64,000 nucleotides of DNA from Pseudomonas fluorescens (GCF_902497775.2 NZ_OZ024668.1:2379826-2443825), one strand, 5' to 3'. Shown: positions 15,913 through 25,810, counted from the first letter of the stretch. Notes: generated by a model not told the origin, from the sequence alone. Numbers and translations: made by a program.

Positions 15913-16830
15913 ATGAGCCTGCACATCGAAACCCCGTTGATCGCCTCGCGTCCGTTGAGCCTGGCCAGTGGCCTGGATATCTGGCTCAAACTCGACGCGC
16001 TGCAGCCGTCCGGCTCGTTCAAGCTGCGCGGCGTCGGTGCGGCCTGTGAAGCCTATGCCAAACAGGGCAAGCGCCGCTTCGTGTCGTCGTCGGGTGGCAA
16101 TGCCGGTATCGCCGTGGCCGTTGCCGGGCGCATTCTGGGCCTGCCGGTGACCGTGGTGGTGCCAGAGACCACCACTGAGCGGGCCAAGCAACTGATTCGC
16201 CAGGAACAAGCCGAGGTGATCGTGCATGGCAAGGCCTGGCACGAGGCCAATGCCCTGGCGCTGTCGCTGATGAGCGACGATGCCGCCTATATCCATCCCT
16301 TCGATGACCCGCTGCTGTGGCAGGGCCACGCGAGCATGATCGATGAAGTTGCCGCCTGCGCTTTCATTCCGGATGCAGTGGTGGTCGCGGTCGGCGGCGG
16401 TGGTTTGTTGTCCGGGGTGTGTGAAGGCCTGGCGCGCAACGGCTGGGGCCAGGTGCCGGTGTTTGCCGTGGAGACCACCGGCGCCGCGTCGCTGGCTGCT
16501 GCCATGGCGCAAAAGCAGCTGGTGGCGCTGGACAGCGTCAATACCGTGGCCACTTCGCTGGCGGCCAAGCAGGTGTGCCAGCGGGCCTTCGAGTGGAGCC
16601 AGGAGCGGCCGGTGTACAGCCATGTGGTCAGCGATCAGGCGGCGCTGGATGCCTGTGAGCAGTTCCTGCTCGATCATCGCCTCCTGGTCGAGCCCGCCTG
16701 CGGCGCGGCCCTGGCCCTGGCCTACGCGCCCACGGCCGAGCTCAAGCGTCACCAGAAGGTGCTGGTTATCGTCTGTGGTGGCGTCACCGCGACCCACGAC
16801 CAGATCCGCCAATGGCGGGTGGCCTGCTAG
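15913..16830 (+). CDS. PLP-dependent L-serine/threonine dehydratase
   Basis: A 305-residue fold-type II PLP enzyme. The Schiff-base lysine is Lys37 in SGSFKLRG, the phosphate loop SSGGNAG follows near 62-68, and a tetraglycine loop (VGGGGLLSG) lies near 165. Members deaminate serine or threonine to the 2-oxo acid and ammonia. ATG 15913 is chosen over ATG 15901 because GGAG sits seven bases upstream. The next gene, an AraC regulator, begins at the base right after its stop. Specificity (serine rather than threonine) is inferred from the short single-domain form. Confidence 0.85.
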   Translation: MSLHIETPLIASRPLSLASGLDIWLKLDALQPSGSFKLRGVGAACEAYAKQGKRRFVSSSGGNAGIAVAVAGRILGLPVTVVVPETTTERAKQLIRQEQAEVIVHGKAWHEANALALSLMSDDAAYIHPFDDPLLWQGHASMIDEVAACAFIPDAVVVAVGGGGLLSGVCEGLARNGWGQVPVFAVETTGAASLAAAMAQKQLVALDSVNTVATSLAAKQVCQRAFEWSQERPVYSHVVSDQAALDACEQFLLDHRLLVEPACGAALALAYAPTAELKRHQKVLVIVCGGVTATHDQIRQWRVAC

Positions 16831-17637
16831 TTGGATAGCGTTGTGCACCAGGCCCCCGGGCATCCAGGCGTGCGCCTGATCGATGCCCGTTACCAGCAAT
16901 TTGCCTTTCCCCGGCATTTTCACCTGGAGTACCACATCGGCCTGATTGTCACCGGCCAGCAGCGTTACGCTGCCGGTGGCACGCGCCAACTGGCCGGGGC
17001 AGGGGACATCCTGCTGATGGCCCCGGAGCATGTGCACGACGGTGCCAGTGCCGATGACCAGGGCTACGGCATCCGCATCCTGACCCTCGACCCGGCCTGG
17101 CTGGCCGAGGTCAGCCGTGACCTGAGCGACGGCCGCCAAGGCCTGCCCAACCTCAATGCCTTGCAACTGCGCCACCCGCAGCTGCAGCAGTTGCTCGACG
17201 GCCTGCACCAACAACGCGACCCGTTGGCGTTCCAGAGCCAATTGTGGGAAACCCTGGCGCTGCTGCTCGGGCTGGGCTCGACCCTCAGGGTGAGCGAGCA
17301 CAGCAATGGCTTTGATCCTCTGCGTTGGCGGCGCTTGCGCGACTGGCTTGAGTCACGCTTGGATCAGCCGCCGAGCCTGGAAGAAATGGCTGCATTCGTC
17401 GACCTGAGCCCTTGGCAACTACTGCGCCGCTTTCGCAATCACTGCGGCTTGCCACCCCAGCAATGGTTGACCCAACTACGTTTGGAACGGGCCTTGCCCC
17501 GGGTGCTGGCAGGGCAGCCCTTGAGTGCGGTTGCCCTGGATCTGGGGTTCTACGATCAGGCCCATTTCAGCCGCCTGTTTCGCCGCACCTATGGCGCGCC
17601 ACCGCGCGGCCTGGCGCAGGGCAAAGTCCCCGGCTGA
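16831..17637 (+). CDS. AraC-family transcriptional regulator with N-terminal cupin
   Basis: A 268-residue regulator. Residues 15-150 form an AraC-type cupin (FPRHFHLEYHIGLIVTGQQRY, then GDILLMAPEHVHDG), and the C-terminal 100 residues hold two helix-turn-helix units (SLEEMAAFVDLSPWQLLRRF and PLSAVALDLGFYDQAHFSRLFRR). It starts with TTG immediately after the dehydratase stop, so it is co-transcribed with that gene and may regulate it and the convergent transporter. Effector is unknown, probably an amino acid. Confidence 0.87.
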   Translation: MDSVVHQAPGHPGVRLIDARYQQFAFPRHFHLEYHIGLIVTGQQRYAAGGTRQLAGAGDILLMAPEHVHDGASADDQGYGIRILTLDPAWLAEVSRDLSDGRQGLPNLNALQLRHPQLQQLLDGLHQQRDPLAFQSQLWETLALLLGLGSTLRVSEHSNGFDPLRWRRLRDWLESRLDQPPSLEEMAAFVDLSPWQLLRRFRNHCGLPPQQWLTQLRLERALPRVLAGQPLSAVALDLGFYDQAHFSRLFRRTYGAPPRGLAQGKVPG

Positions 17638-17645
17638 TAGCTTTG

Positions 17646-18530
17646 TCACTGCGCTCCTACTGTGACGGGCTCGCGCCCCCGACTCACCCACCAACCAAAC
17701 CCCGCCGCCGTAAAGAACATGATCAAACTGTAGATCGCCGCCGGTATCGCCATGGTCGAGTTGTTCAGCAGGGTAGGGCTCAGCGCCAGGGCAATCGCCA
17801 GGGTGCCGTTGTGGATGCCAATCTCCATGCCGATGGCAATCGCCTGGCGCTTGGGGATTTTCAGCAGACGCGGCAGCCAGTAGCCAATGCACAGGCTCAA
17901 CAGGTTGAACAACAGCGCCGCGCCGCCTACCACCGGGGCATAGTCCACGACCGTCTGCCAGTCCTTGACCATGGCCAGGACGATCGTGAACACCAGAAAC
18001 AGCGCGGCGATAATCTTCATCGGCCGCTCCATGCGCGCCGCAAAACCCGGAGCGAAATAGCGAATCAGCATGCCCAGGGCCACCGGCACCAATACGATGG
18101 CAAACACCTGCAGCACCTTGGCAAATTGCAGCGGGATGGCCTGGTCGGCGGCCATGAAATGCGCCAGCGACAGGTTGACCAGCAGCGGCATGGTCAGGAT
18201 CGCAATCAGTGAGTTGACCGCCGTAAGGGTCACGTTCAAGGCCACGTCACCATGGGCCAGGTGGCTGAACAGGTTGGCGGTGGTGCCGCCCGGCGAGGCG
18301 GCCAGCAGCATCAGGCCGACCGCCAGCGCCGGCGCCAGCGCAAAGCCCTTGGCGATCAGAAAGCAGATAAAGGGCAGCAGCAGGATCTGGCAGGCCAGGC
18401 CAATCAGCACGGGCCTGGGAAATTTCACCACCCGGGCAAAATCGGCCAGGGTCAGGGTCAGCCCCAGACCGAGCATAATGAAACCCAGGGCAATGGGCAG
18501 GAAGGCACTGAGCAAGGGCGATGCAGTCAT
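17646..18530 (-). CDS. Bile acid:sodium symporter (BASS) family transporter
   Basis: A 294-residue membrane protein with about nine to ten helices. It shows BASS signatures such as MLLAASPGGTTANLFSHLA near residue 80 and GIHNGTLAIALA near 235. Such proteins carry organic acids or other anions with sodium. ATG 18530 is used because it starts just before the first helix; a TTG 51 bp upstream is possible but less typical. It converges on the AraC gene. The gene and the DyP peroxidase gene are divergent and share 126 bp. Confidence 0.85.
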   Translation of the reverse strand: MTASPLLSAFLPIALGFIMLGLGLTLTLADFARVVKFPRPVLIGLACQILLLPFICFLIAKGFALAPALAVGLMLLAASPGGTTANLFSHLAHGDVALNVTLTAVNSLIAILTMPLLVNLSLAHFMAADQAIPLQFAKVLQVFAIVLVPVALGMLIRYFAPGFAARMERPMKIIAALFLVFTIVLAMVKDWQTVVDYAPVVGGAALLFNLLSLCIGYWLPRLLKIPKRQAIAIGMEIGIHNGTLAIALALSPTLLNNSTMAIPAAIYSLIMFFTAAGFGWWVSRGREPVTVGAQ

Positions 18531-18656
18531 GGCACGGACTCGTAAGAAGGCGATGTCCGCCAGTGTAGGCAAGGATTTCAAGTTCCATTACAGATATTGC
18601 GGTTTATACCCGGCAAACAGTAGCATCGCCGCTTTTGCCCCAGGACCCGATTCCCG

Positions 18657-19538
18657 ATGCAGTTTCAGCCAGGCATTCTTGCCGCCCCCGTTCCCGCCCA
18701 GGCCCGCCACCTGTTCTTCACCTTGCACTCGCCCGCTGCACTGCCAGGCGTGCTCGATGCGCTGCTGCAACAGGTCGATGGCAGCCGTGTGGTAGCCGGT
18801 TTCGGTGCGCCGCTGGTGCAGGCCCTGGGTGGCAGCATCGATGGCCTGCGCGGGTTTCCCCAATTGACCGCGGCAGTCGACAACCCCTGTACCCAGCACG
18901 ACCTGTGGCTGTGGCTGCGCGGGGAAGACCGCGGTGACCTGTGGCTGCTCAGCCAGGCGCTGGAGCAACTGCTGGCCCCGGCTTTCAAACTCGCCGAGGC
19001 CACCGATGCCTTCCGCCACAAGAGCGGCCACGACCTGACCGGCTACGAAGATGGCACCGAGAACCCGGTGGAAGACGCCGCCGTTGAAGCGGCGATCCTC
19101 GCCAGCGACGTGCCGGGCCTGAACGGCTCGAGCTTTGCGGCGTTCCAGCTGTGGCGCCATGACCTGAGTTGTTTCAAGGCGTTGCCGCAGGCCGAACAGG
19201 ACGACATCATCGGCCGACGCAAGGCCGACAACGAAGAACTCGACGACGCGCCGGAGTCGGCCCACGTCAAGCGCACCGCCCAGGAAAGCTTCGCCCCTGA
19301 GGCCTTTATCGTCCGTCGCTCGATGCCCTGGGCCGACGATCGTGGTGCTGGCCTGGCGTTCCTCGCCTTCGGGCATTCGTTTGATGCGTTTGAAGTGCAA
19401 CTGCGGCGCATGAGCGGGCTGGAAGACGGCGTGGTCGATGCCCTGTACCGCTTCAGCCGGCCGCTGACCGGCGGCTACTACTGGTGCCCGCCGATGGGCG
19501 AGCATGGGCTGGACCTGAGCGCTGTGCTGAGGGGATAA
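18657..19538 (+). CDS. DyP-type heme peroxidase
   Basis: A 293-residue dye-decolorizing peroxidase (class P/B size). The GxxDG motif is GYEDG at residues 129-133 with the catalytic Asp132; a proximal histidine is likely in SAHVKR near 203 and an arginine in VRRSMPW near 219. DyP enzymes oxidise phenolic and dye substrates with hydrogen peroxide, and some are encapsulin cargo. No encapsulin gene is next to it. There is no signal peptide, so it is cytoplasmic unless packaged. Confidence 0.9.
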   Translation: MQFQPGILAAPVPAQARHLFFTLHSPAALPGVLDALLQQVDGSRVVAGFGAPLVQALGGSIDGLRGFPQLTAAVDNPCTQHDLWLWLRGEDRGDLWLLSQALEQLLAPAFKLAEATDAFRHKSGHDLTGYEDGTENPVEDAAVEAAILASDVPGLNGSSFAAFQLWRHDLSCFKALPQAEQDDIIGRRKADNEELDDAPESAHVKRTAQESFAPEAFIVRRSMPWADDRGAGLAFLAFGHSFDAFEVQLRRMSGLEDGVVDALYRFSRPLTGGYYWCPPMGEHGLDLSAVLRG

Positions 19539-19565
19539 CCAGCATCAACGTGTCGGCCGGGTTAC

Positions 19566-19607
19566 GAGCGCTGCGCGCTCGATCGCCGGCAAAGCCGGCT
19601 CCCACAG
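19566..19607. repeat. REP-like double hairpin
   Basis: Two adjacent hairpins, GAGCGC-TGC-GCGCTC (19566-19580) and GCCGGC-AAA-GCCGGC (19585-19599), are followed by CTCCCACAG, the common tail of Pseudomonas REP units. The element lies between the peroxidase gene and the kup promoter and may end the peroxidase message, although no T-tract follows. Confidence 0.55.
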
Positions 19608-19753
19608 AATCGGCGGAATTCTCAGGGATGGTGGGAGACCCGCGATGAGGCCAGTGCGGCCTGAACAAATGTAAGAAAATTTTACGGACTTTTTACGATG
19701 AGGCGTTACGCACAAAGGGATACTGCCTGCGCATTTCTTCGAGACGTCTGATC

Positions 19754-21655
19754 GTGAGCCAAGCCGCTACTTCCGCAAGCGCCCATTCCCCCGTAAAAAC
19801 CTCGTCACTTGGCCTGTTGATCGCCGCCGCCGGCGTGGTCTATGGCGATATTGGCACCAGCCCGTTGTACACCCTCAAGGAGGTCTTCGCCGGTCACTAC
19901 GGCGTGCAGGCCAATCATGACGGTGTGCTCGGCATCCTCTCGCTGGTGTTCTGGTCGCTGATCTGGGTGGTGACCATCAAGTACGTGCTGTTCGTGCTGC
20001 GCGCCGACAACCAGGGCGAGGGCGGCATCATGGCCCTGACCGCCCTGGCCCGGCGTGCGGCGGCGCCGTATCCACGCTTGAGCCGGGTGCTGGTGCTGCT
20101 CGGCTTGTTTGGCGCTGCGCTGTTTTACGGCGACAGCATGATCACCCCGGCGATTTCGGTGCTGTCGGCGGTAGAGGGGCTGCAACTGGCCTTTGATGGC
20201 ATCGACCATTGGGTCGTGCCCTTGGCTGTGGTGGTGCTGGTGGCGCTGTTTCTGATCCAGAAGCATGGCACCGCACGCATCGGTATCATTTTCGGCCCGG
20301 TCATGGTGCTGTGGTTCACCGTGCTTGGCGCACTGGGGGTATACGGCATCGTCCAACGCCCGGAAGTGCTGCTGGCGATGAACCCGGCCTGGGCGGTGAA
20401 CTTCTTTATCGTGCACCCCGGTATGGGCGTGGCGATTCTCGGGGCGGTGGTGCTGGCCTTGACCGGCGCCGAGGCGCTGTATGCCGACATGGGCCATTTT
20501 GGTCGCAAGCCGATCGCCCGCGCCTGGATCCTGCTGGTGCTGCCGGGCCTGGTGCTCAACTATTTCGGCCAGGGTGCGCTGATCCTCGGCAACCCCGAGG
20601 CGGTGCGCAACCCGTTCTACCTGCTGGCCCCGGACTGGGCGCTGCTGCCGATGATCGCCCTGGCCACCCTGGCGACCATCATTGCCTCCCAGGCGGTGAT
20701 TTCCGGCGCGTTTTCGCTGACCCGCCAGGCGATTCAGCTGGGTTACGTGCCGCGCATGTTCATCCAGCACACCTCAAGCCAAGAGCAAGGGCAGATTTAC
20801 ATCGGCACGGTGAACTGGGCGCTGATGGTCGGCGTGGTGCTGCTGGTGATCGGTTTCGAGTCGTCCGGCGCCCTGGCCGCAGCCTATGGTGTAGCGGTGA
20901 CCGGCACCATGCTGATCACCACCTTGCTGTCGTCGGCGGTGGTGTTGCTGCTGTGGAAGGCCCCGCGCTGGCTGGCGGTGCCGTTGCTGCTGGGCTTTTT
21001 GCTGGTCGACAGCCTGTACTTTGCCGCCAACGCGCCGAAGATCTTCCAGGGCGGGGCCTTCCCGGTCATTGCCGGTATCGCCTTGTTCATCCTCATGACC
21101 ACCTGGAAACGCGGACGCAAGATCATCGTCGAGCGCCTCGACGAGTCGGCCTTGCCGCTGCCGCTGTTCATCAGCAGCCTCGCCGCGCAACCGCCGCACC
21201 GGGTACAGGGCACTGCAGTGTTCCTCACCGCCCGCGCCGATGCCGTGCCCCATGCCTTGCTGCACAACCTGTTGCACAACCAGGTGCTGCATGAGCGGGT
21301 GGTGCTGCTGACCGTGGTGTCCCAGGATCGGCCACGGGTGCCGGTGGCCCAGCGTTTCGAGGTACAGGCGTTTGGCGAAGGCTTCTACCGGGTCAATCTC
21401 AACTTCGGTTTTATCGAAGAGCCCGATGTTCCAGCCGCGCTGCAGCTGTGTCCGCTCAAGGACCTGGACTTCAGCCCAATGGCCACCACCTACTTCCTCA
21501 GCCGCGAAACCGTGATCCCCACCAAGCGCATCGGCATGGCGCGCTGGCGTGAGGCGCTGTTCGCGTTCCTGCTCAAGAACGCCAACAGCAACCTCAAGTA
21601 CTTCAACCTGCCGCTGAACCGGGTGATCGAGCTGGGGACCCAGGTGGAAATGTAA
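19754..21655 (+). CDS. kup: Low-affinity potassium transporter Kup
   Basis: A 633-residue potassium uptake permease of normal family length. The start of the first helix carries the diagnostic [18 protein letters not shown] at about residues 28-45, followed by about 12 membrane helices to residue 450 and a cytoplasmic C-terminal domain. Kup moves potassium with protons across the inner membrane. The start is GTG; the first helix follows at the usual distance. It is flanked by unrelated genes and probably forms its own unit. The stop lies 8 bp from the convergent MFS gene. Confidence 0.93.
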   Translation: MSQAATSASAHSPVKTSSLGLLIAAAGVVYGDIGTSPLYTLKEVFAGHYGVQANHDGVLGILSLVFWSLIWVVTIKYVLFVLRADNQGEGGIMALTALARRAAAPYPRLSRVLVLLGLFGAALFYGDSMITPAISVLSAVEGLQLAFDGIDHWVVPLAVVVLVALFLIQKHGTARIGIIFGPVMVLWFTVLGALGVYGIVQRPEVLLAMNPAWAVNFFIVHPGMGVAILGAVVLALTGAEALYADMGHFGRKPIARAWILLVLPGLVLNYFGQGALILGNPEAVRNPFYLLAPDWALLPMIALATLATIIASQAVISGAFSLTRQAIQLGYVPRMFIQHTSSQEQGQIYIGTVNWALMVGVVLLVIGFESSGALAAAYGVAVTGTMLITTLLSSAVVLLLWKAPRWLAVPLLLGFLLVDSLYFAANAPKIFQGGAFPVIAGIALFILMTTWKRGRKIIVERLDESALPLPLFISSLAAQPPHRVQGTAVFLTARADAVPHALLHNLLHNQVLHERVVLLTVVSQDRPRVPVAQRFEVQAFGEGFYRVNLNFGFIEEPDVPAALQLCPLKDLDFSPMATTYFLSRETVIPTKRIGMARWREALFAFLLKNANSNLKYFNLPLNRVIELGTQVEM

Positions 21656-21663
21656 CCCTGGCG

Positions 21664-22920
21664 CTACGCCGTGGCCGCTGTGCCGACAGGAGCGGCTTTG
21701 CGCACCAGGCGCTGCAGCCGGCTGGCGACGACAAAACCGATCAGCGCCAGCAACATCATGGCGATGAACACAGAGTTGTAGCCTTGCTGGCCGGGGAAAT
21801 GATCAAGGATCGCGCCGTAGCCGACATAGGCGAACATCCCCGGCGCATAGCCGATCAGGCAGCCGATGCCGAACGCGGAACCGGTGATGTGCGGGGCAAT
21901 CCCGACTTCACCCATCGGCGCCCAGAACACCCCGCGCATGGAGAACACGATAAAGGCGAACGACAGCGTCGCGGCCATGCCGGCGTAGATGAAGCCCGGG
22001 CTTTTGGGCACCAGCAAGATGATCGCCATCATTGGCAGTAGCGCCAGAAACGCCCATTTCAGGTAACGGCTGGGGCTCTTGAAGTGTTTGTCGGCGATGA
22101 ACCCGCCCGCCGGCCCGCCGAAGATCTTCAGCATGTACTGGTTGATGATGCCGTAGGCACCGACCAGCGCCACCGGCAGACCATAGACTTCCTTCAGGTA
22201 AGGGATGAAATAGGTCAGGCCGCAGTAGACGATGTACACCATGAACACGTTGAAGCTGACCAGCCAGATCGCCGGGACCTTGATCGCTTCCATGAGGTTG
22301 GCCAGCGGGTTCTTGCTGGTGGTCTGGGCTTGCGCCTGATTGCCTTTGAGCAAAAACCAGGTCAGCACTCCAGCGCCGATGTCGATCAGCGCGTAGAACA
22401 GGATAGCGGCTTTCAGGCCGTGCTCGCCGCTGCCCAGGGCAATGAACACGCCCAGCGCAGAAAACGCCACCAGGGTGTCGACCACGCCGCGGCCGCCTTC
22501 GAGCAAGCCGAACATGCGCCCTTGTTCCTGGTCATTGCCCAGGCCGCGAATGGCCTTGAGCAGCGCTGGCCAGTAGATGCAGTCGGCACACACCGCCAGC
22601 AGGCAGAACACCAGCATCAGGCTGCTGAACGGCGGGAAGGTGGCCAGGTACAGGCCCAGGGCGCCGGTGCCGATCAGGCCCAGCGGGATCAGCTTGCGGG
22701 TATCGTAACGGTCGGCCAGCATGCCGCCGACCACGAACAAACCGGTGGCGATGATGGCGTTGGCGCTGAGCAGCAAGCCGATTTGTGTATGCGAAAGCCC
22801 CATGAACTCCTGCATGGGTACATAAAACGCGTCTTTAAGGTTGGCCAGCTTGTAGACGGTGCCGCCACCCAGAATCAGTATCAGGAACTTGAACCATTTG
22901 GCCTTGTTGTGTGCAGTCAT
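21664..22920 (-). CDS. Major facilitator superfamily transporter
   Basis: A 418-residue MFS permease with 12 predicted helices. The loop 2-3 motif ADRYDTRK near residue 69 and a DQEQGRMFGLLEGGRG segment near 130 are visible, the second of a kind found in sugar-phosphate/organic anion porters. The ATG at 22920 lies 31 bp after the TIM-barrel gene, so both form one operon read leftward. It probably imports the substrate of that enzyme. The substrate is unknown. Confidence 0.83.
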   Translation of the reverse strand: MTAHNKAKWFKFLILILGGGTVYKLANLKDAFYVPMQEFMGLSHTQIGLLLSANAIIATGLFVVGGMLADRYDTRKLIPLGLIGTGALGLYLATFPPFSSLMLVFCLLAVCADCIYWPALLKAIRGLGNDQEQGRMFGLLEGGRGVVDTLVAFSALGVFIALGSGEHGLKAAILFYALIDIGAGVLTWFLLKGNQAQAQTTSKNPLANLMEAIKVPAIWLVSFNVFMVYIVYCGLTYFIPYLKEVYGLPVALVGAYGIINQYMLKIFGGPAGGFIADKHFKSPSRYLKWAFLALLPMMAIILLVPKSPGFIYAGMAATLSFAFIVFSMRGVFWAPMGEVGIAPHITGSAFGIGCLIGYAPGMFAYVGYGAILDHFPGQQGYNSVFIAMMLLALIGFVVASRLQRLVRKAAPVGTAATA

Positions 22921-22951
22921 TGTTATTCTCCAGGCGTAGTGGGGTAGGGGC

Positions 22952-24016
22952 TCAAAGGCTGGCGGGGCTGGCGAGCGCCAACTCGGCGAGGGTGCGAAAC
23001 TCGGCCAGCAAGGTTTTCACGTAGCTCACCTGGTTGTTGGCCCAGCGCTGTTCACCGGCCAGCATTTGTTCGAGGGTCAAGCCTGCGGGCAGGGGCGTAT
23101 CGCTCATTTCCCGGTAGGCAATGAACGGATCGGCCGGCTCGTTGCGTTGGCGGAAGGCCGGAGCGACGTAGTGGTTTTCCTGTTCGAGGATGAAGGCGAT
23201 CACTTGCGGCTGCTGCTCACCGAGCATCAGCAGCTCGAACAGCATGCGCGCGCCGGGCAGGTCGTCCTCGGCGCTGCCTTGCAGTACGCCGTAGTGACCA
23301 AAGCCCTGGTCTTCGGCCACCACCCGCACGCCCTTGAGGTGGCTCTGGCGGATATGCGGGGCCAGGTTGCGCAGAGCCTGCAGCGGTTGTTCGCAGGCAT
23401 TGATCATGTTGCCGAAATCGAACAGGGCATTGAGCCGCGGATGGTTGGCCTGGCGCAGCAGTTGGGCGATCTCGTCGCTCTTGAGCTCCTCGTGCTGCTC
23501 GAAATCAAAATGCAGGTCATGGGCGTCGGCCAGTCGAGCCAGGTACAGCAGGTCACCACCGATCTGGTCCATCACCTGCGACAGCAAGCCTTCATAGCGT
23601 GAATACACACGAATATTGCGGCTGCCGATGACCTTGGCCACGGCAACCACCGCATCGACGTCGACCTTGCGCGTGCTGCTGATCTCCAGGTGCACGTCCA
23701 GTTGCAGGGTTCGGGCCTTGTCAGCAAAGGCGCACAGTTGCGTGGTGTTCATTTGCCCCAGGCTGTTGTGCTCACCGTCGAGCATGTGCAGGCTCAGGCC
23801 GGCCAGTTCATGGCGATAGGCGAAGTCGAGCAGGTCAAATGGCGTCACGCGGCCGTGGGTGAGGTTGCTCAGCAGCGGGTAGGCGTGGGCAAACAGCCGC
23901 GCCTGGTCGAGGCGGGCAAGCAAGCGGGTGGCCAGCTCGCGGGTCAGCAGCGGTGCCTCGGCACCTTGCGCATTGTGGTTCAGTAACGTAGCGAAGCGTT
24001 CTTGTAGGGTATTCAT
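22952..24016 (-). CDS. Xylose-isomerase-like TIM-barrel protein (sugar phosphate isomerase/epimerase family)
   Basis: A 354-residue protein of the AP endonuclease 2/xylose isomerase-like TIM-barrel family. Metal-binding strand ends can be seen: LHMLDGEH, HLEIS, DFEQHEE, LFDFGNM and QSHLKGVR. Family members epimerise or isomerise sugars, hydroxypyruvate or inosose. ATG 24016 follows AGGAAC and gives the conserved start; codons upstream in frame are not family-like. It is the first gene of a two-gene operon with the MFS transporter and is preceded by a possible operator. Confidence 0.78.
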   Translation of the reverse strand: MNTLQERFATLLNHNAQGAEAPLLTRELATRLLARLDQARLFAHAYPLLSNLTHGRVTPFDLLDFAYRHELAGLSLHMLDGEHNSLGQMNTTQLCAFADKARTLQLDVHLEISSTRKVDVDAVVAVAKVIGSRNIRVYSRYEGLLSQVMDQIGGDLLYLARLADAHDLHFDFEQHEELKSDEIAQLLRQANHPRLNALFDFGNMINACEQPLQALRNLAPHIRQSHLKGVRVVAEDQGFGHYGVLQGSAEDDLPGARMLFELLMLGEQQPQVIAFILEQENHYVAPAFRQRNEPADPFIAYREMSDTPLPAGLTLEQMLAGEQRWANNQVSYVKTLLAEFRTLAELALASPASL

Positions 24017-24088
24017 TCGAGTCGTTCCTGGTGCGGGCACCGGTTCTACCGGCGCCTTCTTTATCGCGCCGGCAAGGAACACTCGATA

Positions 24089-24110
24089 GATCCATTACGG
24101 ATCATTTGAT
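24089..24110. promoter_or_regulatory. Palindromic operator candidate upstream of the TIM-barrel/MFS operon
   Basis: Two overlapping palindromes, GATCC-ATTAC-GGATC (24089-24103) and ATCA-TT-TGAT (24101-24110), lie in the 105-bp gap between the MocR gene and the TIM-barrel gene, 73-94 bp upstream of the latter's ATG. MocR or another local regulator could bind here. This is a pattern observation only. Confidence 0.35.
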
Positions 24111-24121
24111 AAGGCCACTGC

Positions 24122-25621
24122 TCAGCCGCGTAGATGGCCACACGCCCTGAGCGCCAGGACCAGCGCCTGGACCTTGGTTTCAGCCTGCTCCTGGGGCGTG
24201 CCGGCAAAACCGATCAGCAGCGCCGGCGGCAGGTAGCGCTCAAGGCAGTAGTCGCTCAAGGCATAGGTGTGCACGCCCTGTTCCGCCAGTTGCCGGGCCA
24301 GCGCCTGGTCGTCCAGGTGCGGCGCCAGCCAGGCAATCAGGTGCATGCCGGCCTCAACCGCTTCGACCTTGAAAAAGCCCCCCAGGCGCCGCTCGAGCAC
24401 TTGCAGCAGGCACTGCTGACGGGCCTGATACAACGCGCGCATACGGCGGATGTGCCCAATGAAGTGGCCCTCGCTCATGAAGTCGGCGGTCACTGCCTGG
24501 AGCAGGGTCGGCGGGCTGCGGTCGAGCACCGCGCGCAGGGTACAAAAGGGCTCGACCAGGGCTTGGGGCAGAATCACATAGCCCAGGCGCAAGGACGGGA
24601 ACAACACCTTGCTGAAGGTGCCGACGTAGATCACCCGTTCGCTCTGGTCCATGGCATACAAGGCCGGCAGCTGCCGACCGGCGTAGCGCAGTTCGCTGTC
24701 GCAGTCGTCCTCGATGATCCAGCTGCCGCGCGTTGTCGCCCAGTCGATCAACTCCAGGCGCCGGTTGTGGCTTAAGGTCATGCCCAGCGGGTGCTGGCGT
24801 GAAGGGGTGGTGAAGGCCAGGCGTGCTTCGGGGCAGTCACGGATGCCTTGCTGCACGTCGATACCCTGGTCATCGATGCGCACCGGCACCACCCGGCAGC
24901 CGTGGGCCTGGAAGGCGATGCGCGCGGCGATATGCCCGGGGTCTTCCATCCACACCGGCTCGTCCGGGTTGAGCAACAGCATCGCCAGCAGGTTGAAGGC
25001 TTGTTGGGCGCCGGAGACGATCACCACCTGTTGTGCGCTGCAATCGATGCCGCGGGCATCGAAGACGTACTCGGCGATGGCCTGGCGCAGCTCACCCAGG
25101 CCTTGCAATTCGCCGTAGCCGAGCAGGGCCTTGCTCGGCTTTTGCGTATGGCGATTGAGCAGACGCTTCCAGACGGTCAGGGGAAACGCCTCGAAAGCGC
25201 CATGGCTGGGCAGGAACGAAGTAGGGGTTTGATCGCCGCAATGGGCGTAGGACACCCCGCGAAAATGGTCGCTGCGCAGCGACAGCATCGTCTGGCTCAA
25301 CTGCGACAGCGTCGGTGGCGTCGCTGCTGGCGGCTCGATACTGGTGCTGCGCTCCCACTCGTCACCGACAAAGGTGCCGGCACCGGTGCGCGAGACCAGA
25401 AAGCCTTCGGCGATCAGCTGGTCGAAGGCGTTGAGCAGGGTGATGCGCGAAACCTGCAATTCCTGGCTCAAGGTGCGCGTCGACGGCAGGCGAATGCCCC
25501 CTTGCAGGCGGCCGGTGAGGATCTGCTTGCGGATCTGCAGGTACAGCTGGCGATAGAGCGGGGTAGCACTGTCGCGATTGAGGTCGATACCTGCAAACAG
25601 CAAACCGGCGGGGGACTTCAT
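24122..25621 (-). CDS. MocR-family (GntR-type HTH plus aminotransferase domain) regulator
   Basis: A 499-residue PdxR/MocR regulator. Residues 15-85 are a GntR winged helix (LYRQLYLQIRKQILTGRL, SRITLLNAFDQLIAEGFL). Residues 130-495 are a fold-type I aminotransferase domain with a probable PLP lysine in GTFSKVLFPSLRLGY. These proteins use PLP as a sensor and often control a neighbouring gene. It reads in the same direction as the TIM-barrel/MFS operon, 105 bp upstream of it, and is divergent from the quinone oxidoreductase operon. It could regulate either; the first seems simpler because an AraC motif serves the second. Confidence 0.88.
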   Translation of the reverse strand: MKSPAGLLFAGIDLNRDSATPLYRQLYLQIRKQILTGRLQGGIRLPSTRTLSQELQVSRITLLNAFDQLIAEGFLVSRTGAGTFVGDEWERSTSIEPPAATPPTLSQLSQTMLSLRSDHFRGVSYAHCGDQTPTSFLPSHGAFEAFPLTVWKRLLNRHTQKPSKALLGYGELQGLGELRQAIAEYVFDARGIDCSAQQVVIVSGAQQAFNLLAMLLLNPDEPVWMEDPGHIAARIAFQAHGCRVVPVRIDDQGIDVQQGIRDCPEARLAFTTPSRQHPLGMTLSHNRRLELIDWATTRGSWIIEDDCDSELRYAGRQLPALYAMDQSERVIYVGTFSKVLFPSLRLGYVILPQALVEPFCTLRAVLDRSPPTLLQAVTADFMSEGHFIGHIRRMRALYQARQQCLLQVLERRLGGFFKVEAVEAGMHLIAWLAPHLDDQALARQLAEQGVHTYALSDYCLERYLPPALLIGFAGTPQEQAETKVQALVLALRACGHLRG

Positions 25622-25696
25622 CGAGGGCTCGCAGACACGGAGGAGGGCCTGGATATGCTACGAGAAAGCCCGCCAGGCGGCCAGCCCGGGGGCTTT

Positions 25697-25734
25697 TGTC
25701 ATCAAATGAAAACAGCGTGTCGTCCGATGCGAAG
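25697..25734 (+). promoter_or_regulatory. Paired 17-bp AraC-type operator and promoter of the quinone oxidoreductase operon
   Basis: Two direct repeats start exactly 21 bp apart: TGTCATCAAATGAAAAC (25697-25713) and TGTCGTCCGATGCGAAG (25718-25734). The same arrangement occurs at 33278-33315. The last four bases of the second repeat begin a possible -35 (GAAGCA), and CATAGA at 25753-25758 is a possible -10 at 16-bp spacing; the ATG is at 25811. Helical phasing and overlap with the -35 are as expected for class II activation by an AraC protein. The AraC gene at 32149-33165 is the proposed regulator. Confidence 0.6.
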
Positions 25735-25810
25735 CACCCGGCAAGCGTTGGGCATAGAGTCCAGTCAACAAGAATTGACGCACTGCGTCAGGATAACTGG
25801 AGTGACATGC

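Noticed and set aside
24101-24110. ATCATTTGAT as a further copy of the AraC operator
   Set aside because: Only the central TCAAATGA core matches on the minus strand; the flanking bases and the 21-bp partner are missing.
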